DNA from: Lachnospiraceae bacterium
GTDB lineage: Bacteria; Bacillota; Clostridia; Lachnospirales; Lachnospiraceae
Direction of reading: 5' to 3'
DNA length: 64,000 bases
Assembly (NCBI GenBank): GCA_021203305.1
Contig: JAJQBK010000051.1
Coordinates: 22,871 to 86,870 of the forward strand
Part shown: positions 52,131-61,517 of the stretch, in pieces
Layout of the letters: each line of letters starts with the position of its first letter
Numbering within the stretch: position 1 is the first letter of the stretch
Notes under the pieces: model-generated
Told to the model about the DNA's origin: nothing
The model's input: the letters and a program-made list of their open reading frames with translations, nothing else
Database searches by the model: none
Made by a program: the position numbers and the translations under genes

Positions 52131-53033
52131 TCATTTCCTGTCAAAAAATTCCAGAATGTCCTCATACACCTTCTGGTTGTTTTTTTCATTTAAAATCTCA
52201 TGGCGCATGCCGCTGTAAAGCCGGCCCTCCACCTTCGTGTAGCCTCTCTCCACCAGAAAGCTCTTCAGGCTCATGAAGCTGCGCTTGGACTGAATCACCG
52301 GATCGTCCAGCCCGGCCGCCAGCAGGATGGGCAGCTGCCGGTTGGTCACATGCCAGCCCTTTTTTGAAAAGACCTCCTTCAGCATGTGGAACAGGGTATC
52401 AAAGCCGTCCACAGTAAACACGAAGCCGCACAACGGATCCTCGTTGTAAGCCTTCACATTGTCCTCATTGGCGGAAAGCCAGGCGTTTGGTACGTCATAT
52501 CCTTTATTGTAAGCGCTGAACACCAGGTTGTTTAAGCTCTCTACCCTGGCCCTGGGGCCTTCCTTTTTCTTCAGAACCGTTGTCAGAGCCAGCGCGGCGC
52601 CGATCACCGGATTGTTGGTGGGCGGGCCGCTCAGCACCAGCTTGTCAATCGCGTCGTCATGCTCCTTCAGATACAGCCGGGCTGCCAGGGTTCCCATGCT
52701 GTGGCCGAACAGATAGAGCTTCAGCTGCGGATATTTGGTCTTCAGATACAGGGAAATCTGAAACAGATCCCGGGCCAGCGCGTCATAGGGCTGCTCATTA
52801 AAATATCCGTAGGCGTTCGGGTAAGCCAGGCTGGCGCCGTGCCCCCTGTGGTCGTGAATTGCCGCCACATAGCCGTTGGCCGCCAGATATCTCATAAAAT
52901 CATAATAGCGCTCCTTGTGCTCGCACATGCCATGGGTGAGCTGAATGATCGCCTTCGGCTCTCCCTCGGGCTCTATAATGGCGCCGCTGAGGGCCACGTT
53001 ATCCAGTTTTGATGTGACGATAAAATTCTTCAT
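52131..53033 (-). CDS. Alpha/beta hydrolase, monoacylglycerol-lipase/lysophospholipase-like
   Basis: Serine hydrolase of 300 residues. The oxyanion region is IIQLTHGMCEHKERY (about 30-45), AAIHDHRGHG is the classic motif of the MGL/lysophospholipase group, and the nucleophile is in LYLFGHSMGTLAARL (Ser about 115). Catalytic Asp lies near LAAGLDDPVI and His near YSGMRHEILNE, the standard order. No signal peptide, so cytoplasmic. ATG 53033 is preceded by GGAGGAAGGAAA; upstream in-frame starts up to 53159 are not supported. It lies 162 bases after the MalY-type lyase gene; no functional link is evident. Natural ester substrate unknown. Confidence 0.92.
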   Translation of the reverse strand: MKNFIVTSKLDNVALSGAIIEPEGEPKAIIQLTHGMCEHKERYYDFMRYLAANGYVAAIHDHRGHGASLAYPNAYGYFNEQPYDALARDLFQISLYLKTKYPQLKLYLFGHSMGTLAARLYLKEHDDAIDKLVLSGPPTNNPVIGAALALTTVLKKKEGPRARVESLNNLVFSAYNKGYDVPNAWLSANEDNVKAYNEDPLCGFVFTVDGFDTLFHMLKEVFSKKGWHVTNRQLPILLAAGLDDPVIQSKRSFMSLKSFLVERGYTKVEGRLYSGMRHEILNEKNNQKVYEDILEFFDRK

Positions 53034-53194
53034 TTTCCTTCCTCCCTGAAGACGCTTTCCGCTCCTCATTGTCCGCCGCCTTTGCACTGCAAAAGGCAAC
53101 GTCACCAATACAACATACTCGAAATATTGTTTGTCTGTTTTCCCGACAATACATACCAAAAATTTTCAGTGCAGTCCAGATTTACAGAACATTT

Positions 53195-54394
53195 TTATCT
53201 GTTAAAAACATACCTGTCCAGCCTGTCAAAGGCCTCCCTCAGCATGGAGAAGGGCACCGCCAGATTCATGCGGATGGTGTCCGGCTTTTGGAAGGGTCTG
53301 CCGTCCTGCCAGATCACGCCCACCCGGATTCCTTCCTTTAACAGCTCATCCACGCTCATTCCATGCTCCCGGCACCACTGGCCGCAGTCCAGATAAAGCA
53401 TGTAGGTTCCCTGAGGTTTAGAGAGACTGACCCCCTGAAAATGCTCCGTTATATAATGATAACCATAATCCACGTTTTGTGTCAGCACCTGACAGAGCTC
53501 ATCCAGCCATTTCTGCCCCTCCGGACTGTAGGCGCCCATTAAAGCGTACATGGACAGCACATTCATATCATTATAATGGCTCAGCCGGGACTGCTTTACT
53601 ACCCTGTCTCTGAGATAAGTATCATATATAATATGATAGGAACCGATCAGTCCCGCCAGATTGAAGGTCTTGGAGGGCGCGTAAATAGCAATGGTGCGCT
53701 TTCTGGCGTCCTCAGACACTCTTTGGGTGGGAATGTGAGTATGCCCCGCCAGAATCAGGTCAGACCAGATCTCATCGGAAACCACCACACAGTCATTGGC
53801 CCGGTAAACCTCCATGGCCTTCTCCAGCTCCTCCCTCTCCCAGACCCTGCCGGTGGGATTGTGGGGAGAACAGAAAATGCAGAAATGGATATGATTCTCC
53901 TTAATCTTCCGATCCATATCCTCATAATCCATGCGGTAAACGCCCTGCTCATCCGGCTTCAGAGGACTTAAGACCATCCTGCGCCCGTTGTCCTCCATCA
54001 CATGGGTAAAGCCAATGTAGGTCGGGGAGTGCAGCAGCACCGCCTCCCCCGGCGCGGTAAAGGCCTGCAGAGCGGAGGCCAGACAGCCCAGCACACCATT
54101 TTCATAGCCGATATCGTCTTTCGCCAGCCCTTCCACCCCATGGCGGCTTTTCTGCCAGTCAATGATGGCGTCAAAATATTCCTTTCTGGTATCATAATAT
54201 CCAAAGGCCGGATGCTTCGTCCTCTCGATAATCGCGTCCTGTATTGTGGGCGCTGTGGCAAAATTCATATCCGCCACCCACATGGGGATAATGGAAAAGC
54301 CTTCGTCCACCCTTGCCCCCTCCATGGGGATTTTATCCACAGCGATGGAATCCTTTCCATGCCGGTCCATAATGGAAGTAAAATCGTATTTCAT
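53195..54394 (-). CDS. MalY/PatB-type PLP-dependent C-S lyase (cystathionine beta-lyase-like)
   Basis: Fold type I aminotransferase-like enzyme of 399 residues. The PLP-binding Lys lies in APSKTFNLAGLIGS (about 241). FCSPHNPTGRVWEREEL holds the conserved Asn/Tyr region, and the N-terminus IPMWVADMNFATAPTIQDAI is typical of MalY/PatB. These proteins cleave cystathionine or cysteine to pyruvate, ammonia and a thiol; MalY of E. coli also controls MalT, which need not apply here. ATG 54394 follows GAGGAAACGAAC; an upstream one at 54448 lies in the preceding gene. It stands 46 bases after the interrupted DUF6044-like gene. Confidence 0.94.
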   Translation of the reverse strand: MKYDFTSIMDRHGKDSIAVDKIPMEGARVDEGFSIIPMWVADMNFATAPTIQDAIIERTKHPAFGYYDTRKEYFDAIIDWQKSRHGVEGLAKDDIGYENGVLGCLASALQAFTAPGEAVLLHSPTYIGFTHVMEDNGRRMVLSPLKPDEQGVYRMDYEDMDRKIKENHIHFCIFCSPHNPTGRVWEREELEKAMEVYRANDCVVVSDEIWSDLILAGHTHIPTQRVSEDARKRTIAIYAPSKTFNLAGLIGSYHIIYDTYLRDRVVKQSRLSHYNDMNVLSMYALMGAYSPEGQKWLDELCQVLTQNVDYGYHYITEHFQGVSLSKPQGTYMLYLDCGQWCREHGMSVDELLKEGIRVGVIWQDGRPFQKPDTIRMNLAVPFSMLREAFDRLDRYVFNR

Positions 54395-54440
54395 GTTCGT
54401 TTCCTCTTTTCTGTAATGTATGATACAGGCAAAAGCGAAA

Positions 54441-55499
54441 TTATTCAAGAGCGTACAGCCAAATTCCCCAGTAAGAGGTCTCCGTCTCGTAATAGCCCAT
54501 AAAGGTCAGCCCCATCTCCTCCGCGTCCAGAAGCTGTGCACCGGAAAAAAGATATTCACATCCCAGATCCTTCAGCGCATCCATGTCAAATTCCAGATCC
54601 TCATAGACTACATCATTGCCCTTGGCCAGGTTATAATATGTACCTGTCTGACTGTTGAAAAGATAACAGCGATTGCCCCAATTGTCAAAATAGGCGGCGG
54701 TCTCAGGTGCTTTTTCAAGCTCTGCCGCAATCACCTGGCGAAAACGATGCTTATATTCCAGGGAATAATTACTGGAATATCCATCCACGGTATAAAAGCC
54801 ATGCATGAGTGAAGGAGCCGGACTAATCCCCAGATGAGCCACCCGATAGGTTGTCATATCCCTGCCAATTGCATCTTCCAGCTCCTGCATCAACCCTTCT
54901 GAGTAATAGCTTTCCCATGTAATATACCCCGTAATAGAAGATCCGTTATTTAGCTGATTCACATTCCTATAAAAATTAGAATTCACCAGAATCCAGTTCA
55001 ATGTTGGTGTCATCACCAACACAAACAGCAGAAGCTGCACTGCCGGAAAAAGGCTTTTGGGCCGCCGTTCGCCCCACCATACAGAGCACAGCAGTCCAAA
55101 TTCGATAAACCATTCCGCCGGATAGAGCCAGTAAAACCGCTCAAATTGAAAAGAACGCAAGACTCCACTGGAGTGATTTCTGAAATCCGCCACAATCTGG
55201 GAATTGCAAAATCCGTAAAACAGAGCTGTAAATACCAGCACTGCGAACCCCAATACCGCCAGGCGGTATCTCTTCTGGCTGATCTGAGATTTTTTCTTAA
55301 AAAAACCTATTATCAGCATCAGGATGATGGGAAGAATCAGATATTTGTGTTTGGAAGGCGCATGCTGGATGCTGTTGACAAAGCAATCCTTCGCAGCATT
55401 CCAGAAGCCGGACGCATATTTTACTATTTCCTCACGATTGCTCACATAGGAAGTACTGTTAAAAAAGAATTCCGCAAAAAGCTCCCTGTTCACCACCAA
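54441..55499 (-). pseudogene. C-terminal part of an interrupted DUF6044-like membrane protein
   Basis: Same reading frame as the gene at 55542-56228; only the TGA at 55542-55544 and 14 sense codons separate them, all readable as continuing protein (KWAGLGFCELTAIYLVVNRE). The piece starts only at a non-ATG codon (TTG 55499) with no SD, so it is probably not translated alone. It contains about five hydrophobic segments and a soluble end with YRVAHLGISPAPSLMHGFYT and QTGTYYNLAKGNDVVYE, ending WGIWLYALE. Read through, the whole protein would have about 595 residues. I therefore treat it as the tail of a gene broken by one nonsense codon, or of one that is read through. Confidence 0.7.
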
Positions 55500-55541
55500 G
55501 TAAATCGCCGTCAGCTCACAAAATCCAAGCCCTGCCCATTT

Positions 55542-56228
55542 TCAGTTCTTTTTTTGCAGAATCAGGACAATCAGTGCCAGTGCCCAAAAGCACAACACCG
55601 CATATCCGGTATATACCATATGGCTGCACAGTCCAAAAAGGGTAGTCAGGAAAAAAGCCAGAGGAAGTTTTTTGGATTTATGCAGGCATATGAACGCATA
55701 TAAAATCAGAGGAATGCCGTATTCGGACAAACCATATATGGAGTAAAGAGGCTGCATACAAAAGCAGCCCGCCATGGCCACCGCCAAAATGCTGCTGGCT
55801 GTCAGCTCCTTCATGCAGGCATACATGCCAAAAAATCCGCAGAGAAAAACAAACCCATACTGCACAAGAAAAGCTGTCAATGGTTCAAGGAAATAATACA
55901 ATGGCAGTGCCAGCAGATCCGATGGCTCCATACCGCTGGCGCCAACCCCTCCCAAAAGCTCCGGAAACACATCAGCACCGTCACCAAAAACATGCTTTGC
56001 TGTTAATACATAGTTAAGAAGGCTCTCCTCCCACTGATCAATGATCTCAAAGGTACATCCCTCACCCATGTAAAAAAACAACCCGAAATTAACAGCAAAT
56101 AGGGGAATGCCGACAATCCACAGCGGAACGGAATCAATCCAGTCAATGATGCGATTACACACAGTTAAGCATTCTTCAATCCCTGAAGAATGAAGTATTT
56201 TCAGTCTGTCCTTTGTATGATTGTTCAT
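55542..56228 (-). CDS. N-terminal part of an interrupted DUF6044-like membrane protein
   Basis: A 228-residue piece of a polytopic membrane protein. The first hydrophobic segment is followed by MGEGCTFEIIDQWEESLLNYV and ELLGGVGASGMEPSDLLALPLYYF, the acidic extracytoplasmic loop and conserved Gly-rich stretch that I associate with DUF6044/YfhO-like envelope proteins. It stops after LIVLILQKKN at a TGA, inside what should be a run of membrane helices. In this state the product is about 40% of normal size and unlikely to work. It is divergent from sdaAB across a 156-base gap and is upstream of the MalY-type gene. A surface-polymer role is inferred from the family type only. Confidence 0.7.
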   Translation of the reverse strand: MNNHTKDRLKILHSSGIEECLTVCNRIIDWIDSVPLWIVGIPLFAVNFGLFFYMGEGCTFEIIDQWEESLLNYVLTAKHVFGDGADVFPELLGGVGASGMEPSDLLALPLYYFLEPLTAFLVQYGFVFLCGFFGMYACMKELTASSILAVAMAGCFCMQPLYSIYGLSEYGIPLILYAFICLHKSKKLPLAFFLTTLFGLCSHMVYTGYAVLCFWALALIVLILQKKN

Positions 56229-56348
56229 TCAGTATTCTCCCCGATTCACAAGTCATTTCAGTCATTGTATCATATTTTTTTATTGAGGAAAACATTTCTT
56301 TCAATATTTTGAAAAAAGGCTGTTTCCCTGTTCGAATTCATGTTAAAC

Positions 56349-56354
56349 TATAAT
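56349..56354 (+). promoter_or_regulatory. Candidate -10 of the sdaAB-sdaAA operon
   Basis: TATAAT consensus 43 bases before the sdaAB start. No good -35 at 16-18 bases, so it may need an activator or be fortuitous. Confidence 0.3.
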
Positions 56355-56396
56355 AAGCCGCCGTAAACAGCAGCTAAAAAGGAGGTGCCAAACTCC

Positions 56397-57059
56397 ATGA
56401 ACTTATTTGATATTGTAGGGCCGGTGATGGTCGGTCCTTCCAGCTCTCATACCGCGGGAGCCGCCAAAATCGGCAATGTGGCGCGCAGGCTTCTGAACGA
56501 GGATGTGGCGGAGGCAGAGATTTTATTTCACGGCTCCTTTCTCGCTACAGGCAAAGGACATGGCACCGATAAGGCTCTTCTCGCCGGACTGATGGGACTT
56601 GCCGTGGACGACCCTCTGATTCCCTGCAGCTTTGAGATTGCCCGGCAAAAAGGGCTGAAATACCGTTTTGGCGGAATCGATCTGGGCGACGCTCACCCCA
56701 ATTCTGTAAAGCTCCTCCTCACCGGGATCAGCGGCAAAAAGCTGGAGCTGACCGCGTCCTCCATAGGCGGCGGACGAATCGAGGTCAATGAGGTGGACGG
56801 CCTGGCCAACAGCTTCAGCGGCGACTACCCCACCCTGATCATCCAGAATCAGGACCAGCCCGGCCTGGTGGCTGAGATCACCTGCGTACTGGCAGGCTTT
56901 CAGATCAACATCGCCACCCTGCAGCTTTACCGTTCCAGCCGGGGCGGATACGCGGTCACGGTCATTGAATGTGATGATGAGGTGCCTCAGGATGTGGTGG
57001 CAGAGCTGGCCCACGAGGAGGGAATTGTCAAGGTGACCTATCTGAGCATGAGCAGCTGA
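56397..57059 (+). CDS. sdaAB: L-serine dehydratase, Fe-S-dependent, beta subunit
   Basis: Beta subunit of the two-subunit [4Fe-4S] L-serine deaminase, which turns L-serine into pyruvate and ammonia. The N-terminal part has VMVGPSSSHTAGAAKIG (about 9-25) and the conserved HGSFLATGKGHGTDKA. An ACT domain follows (about 145-220, LIIQNQDQPGLVAEITCVLAGF), the amino-acid-sensing part. ATG 56397 is used; a GTG four codons earlier overlaps the AGGAGG site. Length 220 is normal for the split enzyme of Gram-positive bacteria. It is followed by sdaAA in the same direction after 127 bases. Confidence 0.96.
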   Translation: MNLFDIVGPVMVGPSSSHTAGAAKIGNVARRLLNEDVAEAEILFHGSFLATGKGHGTDKALLAGLMGLAVDDPLIPCSFEIARQKGLKYRFGGIDLGDAHPNSVKLLLTGISGKKLELTASSIGGGRIEVNEVDGLANSFSGDYPTLIIQNQDQPGLVAEITCVLAGFQINIATLQLYRSSRGGYAVTVIECDDEVPQDVVAELAHEEGIVKVTYLSMSS

Positions 57060-57186
57060 GCCGAAAATATTCCGGCGGCTTCTCCGACTCAAAAGTAATC
57101 TGCCCGTCAATATGTCTGAACAGGAAAGAAGCCGGCTGGTATTCTGGTTCAAAGGTACTCTGCCGCTCAATGAGGATAAGATAATT

Positions 57187-58056
57187 ATGTACACTTCAGT
57201 AAAAGAAATCATGGAAATCTGTGAAAAGGAGCGCATCCCCTTCTGGGAATGCGTCAGAAAAGAGGACTGCGCCGAGCAGGCCATGTCCCCGGAAGAAAAT
57301 TTTGAAAAAATGAAAAAAATGTATCTGGCCATGTGGGCGGCGGACCAGTCCTATGATCCTGAACTGCTGTCCCAAAGCGGCATGTCCGGCAGGGACGGAG
57401 CCAAAATTGCCGCCGCCAGACAGGAGGGAAAGCTTCTGTGCGGCGACTTCATCGGTCTTGTGATGGAAAAGGCGGTTCAGATGGGCGAATCCAACGCCTG
57501 CATGAAGCGTATCGTTGCGGCACCCACCGCCGGTTCCTGCGGCGTTCTGCCCGCGGTGCTTCTGTCCCTTCAGAAGCAGAAAGGGTTTGACGATGATCGG
57601 ATGACAGAAGCCTTGTATGTGGCAGCAGGTATCGGCGGCGTCATCGCCTCCCGGGCCTTTCTGGCGGGAGCCGCCGGCGGCTGCCAGGCGGAGATCGGTT
57701 CCGCCTCCTCCATGGCGGCGGGAGCCGCGGCTTATCTGAACGGCGGCAATACCGAAGCCATCGCCCACGCCGCCGCTCTTGCCATGAAAAACCTGCTGGG
57801 CCTGGCCTGCGACCCGGTGGCCGGCCTTGTGGAAATCCCCTGTGTGAAACGCAACGTGATCGGCGCGGTAAACGCCCTGACCAGCGCCGACCTGGCAATC
57901 GCCGGTGTGGAAAGCCGCATTCCTGTGGATGAGGTCTTCGACGCCATGCGCTCCATCGGCCGCTCCCTGCCGGAAAATATCTGGGAAACCGGCCTGGGAG
58001 GACTGGCGGCCACGCCTACGGGCGCAGCCCTCAGAGAGCGGCTGCGCAATCTGTAA
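57187..58056 (+). CDS. sdaAA: L-serine dehydratase, Fe-S-dependent, alpha subunit
   Basis: Catalytic subunit of L-serine deaminase; its cysteines bind the [4Fe-4S] cluster that activates the serine hydroxyl. Visible are MKRIVAAPTAGSCGVLPAVL (first cluster Cys), AGAAGGCQAEIGSASSMAAG (second) and LACDPVAGLVEIPCVKRN (further Cys), all conserved. Length 289 is normal. The ATG at 57187 (MYTSVKEIMEIC) matches family N-termini; GAGG lies 11 bases upstream. An in-frame start at 57112 would add 25 residues in the gap and is unlikely. It is convergent with the GH3 gene 53 bases later, with only a weak hairpin (58094-58112) between them. Confidence 0.96.
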   Translation: MYTSVKEIMEICEKERIPFWECVRKEDCAEQAMSPEENFEKMKKMYLAMWAADQSYDPELLSQSGMSGRDGAKIAAARQEGKLLCGDFIGLVMEKAVQMGESNACMKRIVAAPTAGSCGVLPAVLLSLQKQKGFDDDRMTEALYVAAGIGGVIASRAFLAGAAGGCQAEIGSASSMAAGAAAYLNGGNTEAIAHAAALAMKNLLGLACDPVAGLVEIPCVKRNVIGAVNALTSADLAIAGVESRIPVDEVFDAMRSIGRSLPENIWETGLGGLAATPTGAALRERLRNL

Positions 58057-58108
58057 ATGTCACGTCACATAAGTTATATTAAGAAGGGATACGATGAACC
58101 GTTCAGGT

Positions 58109-60349
58109 TCATGCTTTCCCGCAGAATTTTTCTGTCCTTTCATCCTCAATGACGCCTCCCCAGTTCATTCCGAAGGCGAAGTCATACACATGCCCTGCCT
58201 GATCCCGGTAGGGCTCCATGTCGAAGGGTACGTCCTCACAGTGGGCCTCCACGGTCTCCATGCTGGCCGGAAACTGTACCGGCAGCAGGGCGGATGGCTC
58301 ATTTTGTCCGCTGACCAGGTCAAACAGCACCTGCTTCTGCACCCCGAACTCCACCAGAATGCCGTCCACATAGGGTTCAAATTCTGACACCACTGTCGGA
58401 TTGTGCATCCGCAGACAGACGATCACCGGCTTATCGGGCATGGCCTTCCTGGTATCCAGAATGATGTCCAGATCCGATTCATTGGCCGGCGTTACGGTCT
58501 TGCCCCGGTAGCTTCTGTTGGAATCCGCCTCCCTGAAGTCTCCTCCCGCCAGGCTCACCGGCCGCGCCGTATCCGCCGTATACGGGCGATACTGCAGGGA
58601 AATGGGCTCATAGCCGTTCCCGCCGTTCTTCAGATCCTCGCCGTTATATCCGCCATTGCAGATGGGACTCTCCACGAAAATCAGGGCAAAGTCCGCCTCC
58701 CCGGGCGTTTCCGCCTTGTCATAATATTTTCCTACCAGCTCCTGTGATACGGGTGTCACATCCCGGGCCGGGTCCATTCCCCGCATAAAGCTTTTTTTCG
58801 CGTTGATGTGACGGTTGGGGATGTAGACCTTTTTGCGCTCTCTGATGGGCAGAGCTCCCTGATTCTTCAGTAAGACCACACTCTTAAGCTGGGCCTCATA
58901 TCCGGCGTCACAATGCTCCCTGCATCCAACCAGGCTTTTGCTTTCCTCCGGGTCCAGATAGGGATTCTCAAACAGCCCGCAGCGGAAAATATTTAAAAGC
59001 AGCCTCACCGCCGACTCCTCCATCCGCTGTCTCATGGCCTCCTCGCCGATTTCCTCACAACCCAGCTGATACGCGTCCAGAATGGGCTGCATCTCCGAAT
59101 TCCCGCCAAACTGATCCACACCGTTTTTAATGGCCAGATAGTGACGCTGCGCCACTGTCAGGTCTTCCACCCCGTAGCAGCGGCTGCCAAAGGCGTCCAT
59201 CTCAGGATCGGGATCCGCCGTAATTCCCCAGTCCGTGCATACCACACCGTCAAAATCGTATTTGCTCCGCAGCTGGTCTTTGATCAGATATTCACTGTAG
59301 GAATTGCCCACATCCTTATGATTTTTCTGATCCCGCTGCCAGGAGATTGTATAATAGGGCATCACGGCGGAAACACAGCCGGTCTTTCCCTTCAAATGGA
59401 AAGCTCCTTCGGTAAAGGGCTTCATGTGATCCCGCAGATTATCTCCGGGATAGACCGCGAACTTGCCAAAGCCATAATGGGCGTCCCGGCCCGCCTCACA
59501 GGGGCCGCCGCCGGGCCAGTGCTTAGCCATGGCACAGACGCTCTCCTTTCCCCAGCCGTCCGGGCTTCCCTCTGTTTCCTGCAGATTGTCGCAGTAAATC
59601 TGCGCCATTTCCGTCACCATATCCGGATGGGTGCCAAAGGTATCCTCAAAGCGCATCCAGCGTGGCTCTGTGGCCAGGTCAATCTGGGGCGACAGGGCCG
59701 TGGTAATTCCCATGGCCCGGTACTCCTTTGCCACAACCTTACTGAATTCTTCGCACACAGACGGGTCAAAGGTAGCGGAGATTCCCATTCCCTCCGGCCA
59801 TTTGGACACATCGCCGCCGTCCATCTTAAACTCCGCGCCGCTCTTGCCTGCGCCGTGACGGGGATCGCTGGAAATGTTCACCGGTATTCCCCAGGGCAGG
59901 CTTTCCGCGAAGGCCTGCAGCCTGTTGCTCCACTTCGCGGCAGTCTCCGCGTCCTCCAGCCCCGCCGCCAGCACATGGCGCACATGGTCCTTTTCCAGAA
60001 ACCGTTTCTGCTGGTCGGTCATATCCCATTTTTCCTTCCCGCTCTCTAGGAAGCCCTTTCCGTCATAGGTACCGCTAAAAGGGCCGCCCGGCATGGAAGG
60101 CACCATCTGATGAGGGGAATACAGCATCAGTCCGGCGATCTCCTCCACGCTGAGCCTTTTCGCCAGATCCAGCGCCCGTTCCTTTGCCGTGAGCCGCCAG
60201 TCCTCGTACGGAAGCAGTTCACTCGTCCCAGCCGAATCTCTGAAATAATGTCCGTCCTTCTCAATCACCGCCGCCGATGTGACGCCGATGTCAGGGCCGC
60301 CCTCATTGTGATAAATTCGAATTTTCTGTTCCAGATTTTCCATCAGCAT
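58109..60349 (-). CDS. Glycoside hydrolase family 3 protein (beta-glucosidase-like), cytoplasmic
   Basis: GH3 enzyme of 746 residues, expected to release beta-linked sugars (glucose, xylose or others) from the non-reducing end. The (beta/alpha)8 domain carries GVVCTDWGITADPDPEMDAF with nucleophile Asp about 368. DGWGKESVCAMAKHWPGGGPCE corresponds to the KHFPG-type substrate motif (here KHWPGGG), and the C-terminal sandwich domain carries KPVIVCLRMHNPTVVSEFEP. No signal peptide, so it is cytoplasmic and acts on imported glycosides. GGGAGACC precedes the ATG. It lies 28 bases after the LpdD-like gene in the same direction, so it appears to be part of the UbiD/UbiX run. Confidence 0.94.
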   Translation of the reverse strand: MLMENLEQKIRIYHNEGGPDIGVTSAAVIEKDGHYFRDSAGTSELLPYEDWRLTAKERALDLAKRLSVEEIAGLMLYSPHQMVPSMPGGPFSGTYDGKGFLESGKEKWDMTDQQKRFLEKDHVRHVLAAGLEDAETAAKWSNRLQAFAESLPWGIPVNISSDPRHGAGKSGAEFKMDGGDVSKWPEGMGISATFDPSVCEEFSKVVAKEYRAMGITTALSPQIDLATEPRWMRFEDTFGTHPDMVTEMAQIYCDNLQETEGSPDGWGKESVCAMAKHWPGGGPCEAGRDAHYGFGKFAVYPGDNLRDHMKPFTEGAFHLKGKTGCVSAVMPYYTISWQRDQKNHKDVGNSYSEYLIKDQLRSKYDFDGVVCTDWGITADPDPEMDAFGSRCYGVEDLTVAQRHYLAIKNGVDQFGGNSEMQPILDAYQLGCEEIGEEAMRQRMEESAVRLLLNIFRCGLFENPYLDPEESKSLVGCREHCDAGYEAQLKSVVLLKNQGALPIRERKKVYIPNRHINAKKSFMRGMDPARDVTPVSQELVGKYYDKAETPGEADFALIFVESPICNGGYNGEDLKNGGNGYEPISLQYRPYTADTARPVSLAGGDFREADSNRSYRGKTVTPANESDLDIILDTRKAMPDKPVIVCLRMHNPTVVSEFEPYVDGILVEFGVQKQVLFDLVSGQNEPSALLPVQFPASMETVEAHCEDVPFDMEPYRDQAGHVYDFAFGMNWGGVIEDERTEKFCGKA

Positions 60350-60377
60350 GGTCTCCCTTCTTATTTTTTTTATTCCT

Positions 60378-60788
60378 TCAACAGCTTTCCACGGCGTCTC
60401 TCATTTCTTTCAGCGCTTCCTCCAGCATTTCATCCGTGGCCTCTACCACTGCCCCGATCCCTTCTTTCGTCAGGTTGTCATAATGAATTCCGGCCGCCAC
60501 CGTCACCAGCAGACGCCCCGCGCCGGCAATGGCCTTCGCCCACTTATCTGAGACAACTCCATCCTTATGGCCCGGAAATTGTGTGGTGGTCAGGCAGCCA
60601 TCCGGATCCACGATGCTGACCGCCCCGATATGAGGCAGGCAGCCGCCGTAGATATGAGCCTCCACTCCCCCGGGTAAGACAAGAATTCTGGCCGTCAGCC
60701 GCTCGTCCATAAGTTCGCGGTCTACCCGAAATTCCCTGACCCCGTCCATTTTCTTTTCCGCTGTCACACTATTCCTGTCGCCATCCAT
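60378..60788 (-). CDS. LpdD-like protein (prenylated-FMN decarboxylase partner)
   Basis: A 136-residue protein matching my knowledge of the LpdD-like domain, found next to UbiD-type decarboxylases (gallate decarboxylase set LpdB/LpdC/LpdD) and proposed to help with prenylated FMN or decarboxylase activation. Characteristic segments are GGVEAHIYGGCLPHIGAVSI, FPGHKDGVVSDKWA and TVAAGIHYDNLTKEGI. ATG 60788 follows GGAGAAGGACT. A 6-bp GC stem (60802-60807/60815-60820) precedes the SD. It lies between the UbiX and GH3 genes; the neighbours support a decarboxylase accessory role, which the family itself only partly establishes. Confidence 0.85.
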   Translation of the reverse strand: MDGDRNSVTAEKKMDGVREFRVDRELMDERLTARILVLPGGVEAHIYGGCLPHIGAVSIVDPDGCLTTTQFPGHKDGVVSDKWAKAIAGAGRLLVTVAAGIHYDNLTKEGIGAVVEATDEMLEEALKEMRDAVESC

Positions 60789-60913
60789 AGTCCTTCTCCA
60801 ACCCGCGTCCACTTCGCGGGCGGCACCTGTTCAAAGAACTGAGTGCCTTATCAGACTGCCATATACATTCCACCGCCTGACAATTGTAATCTGTTTTTCC
60901 AGATATTCCTGTG

Positions 60914-61486
60914 TTACATATCCATCCCCTTCCAGCCGTCATTCCGCTCCCCCAGCCCGAACTGCTCCAGAATCCGCCCGGCTGTATGCCCTGTCATATC
61001 CTCAACGGTCCGCGGATGATCATAATAGGTCTGCATGGGCGGCAGAATCACCGCTCCCAGCTGGCTGGCCTGATAAAGGTTTCTCAGGTGCAGGGTGGAG
61101 AGCGGAGCCTCCCTGGGCACCAGCACCAGCTTCCGCCGCTCCTTCATACACACGTCCGCCGCCCGCAGCAGCAGATTATCACTGTAGCCGGACACAATGC
61201 CCGCCACGGTCTTCATGCTGCAAGGTACCACAACCATGCCAATGGTATGAAAGGAACCACTGGCGATGGCCGCGCCGATATTGTCATTGTCATAATAAAC
61301 ATCGGCGAGCGCTTTCAAATTCTCCACCGTCTGATCTGTCTCCTGCCGCAGGGTCATCTCACCGCCCCTTGTCACCACCAGATGCGTCTCAATCTGCGGA
61401 TATGTGGAGTGGAGCCGCCTTAACAGCTCCACCGTCAGCGGCGCGCCGGAGGCGCCGCTCATGCCGATAATTAATCTTTCCGTCAT
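60914..61486 (-). CDS. ubiX: Flavin prenyltransferase, UbiX/LpdB-like
   Basis: Makes prenylated FMN, the cofactor of UbiD-type decarboxylases, by adding a dimethylallyl group to FMN. Length 190 and GMSGASGAPLTVELLRRL (residues 8-25, FMN site) are typical, as are THLVVTRGGEMTL, SGSFHTIGMVVVPCSMKTVAGI (catalytic Ser region) and RKLVLVPREAPLSTLHLRN (prenyl phosphate site). AGGAGAATTGATCG precedes the ATG. It follows the UbiD gene after 31 bases and precedes the LpdD-like gene, an order known from phenolic acid decarboxylase operons. Confidence 0.94.
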   Translation of the reverse strand: MTERLIIGMSGASGAPLTVELLRRLHSTYPQIETHLVVTRGGEMTLRQETDQTVENLKALADVYYDNDNIGAAIASGSFHTIGMVVVPCSMKTVAGIVSGYSDNLLLRAADVCMKERRKLVLVPREAPLSTLHLRNLYQASQLGAVILPPMQTYYDHPRTVEDMTGHTAGRILEQFGLGERNDGWKGMDM

Positions 61487-61517
61487 CGATCAATTCTCCT
61501 GATCCGTCTACCGGTCC

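Noticed and set aside
55542..55544. TGA as a selenocysteine codon in the DUF6044-like gene
   Set aside because: The position is within a membrane region, not a redox site, and I see no SECIS-like hairpin immediately downstream.
58094..58112. 7-bp hairpin between sdaAA and GH3 as a terminator
   Set aside because: No T-run on either strand and it overlaps the GH3 stop codon; too weak to call.
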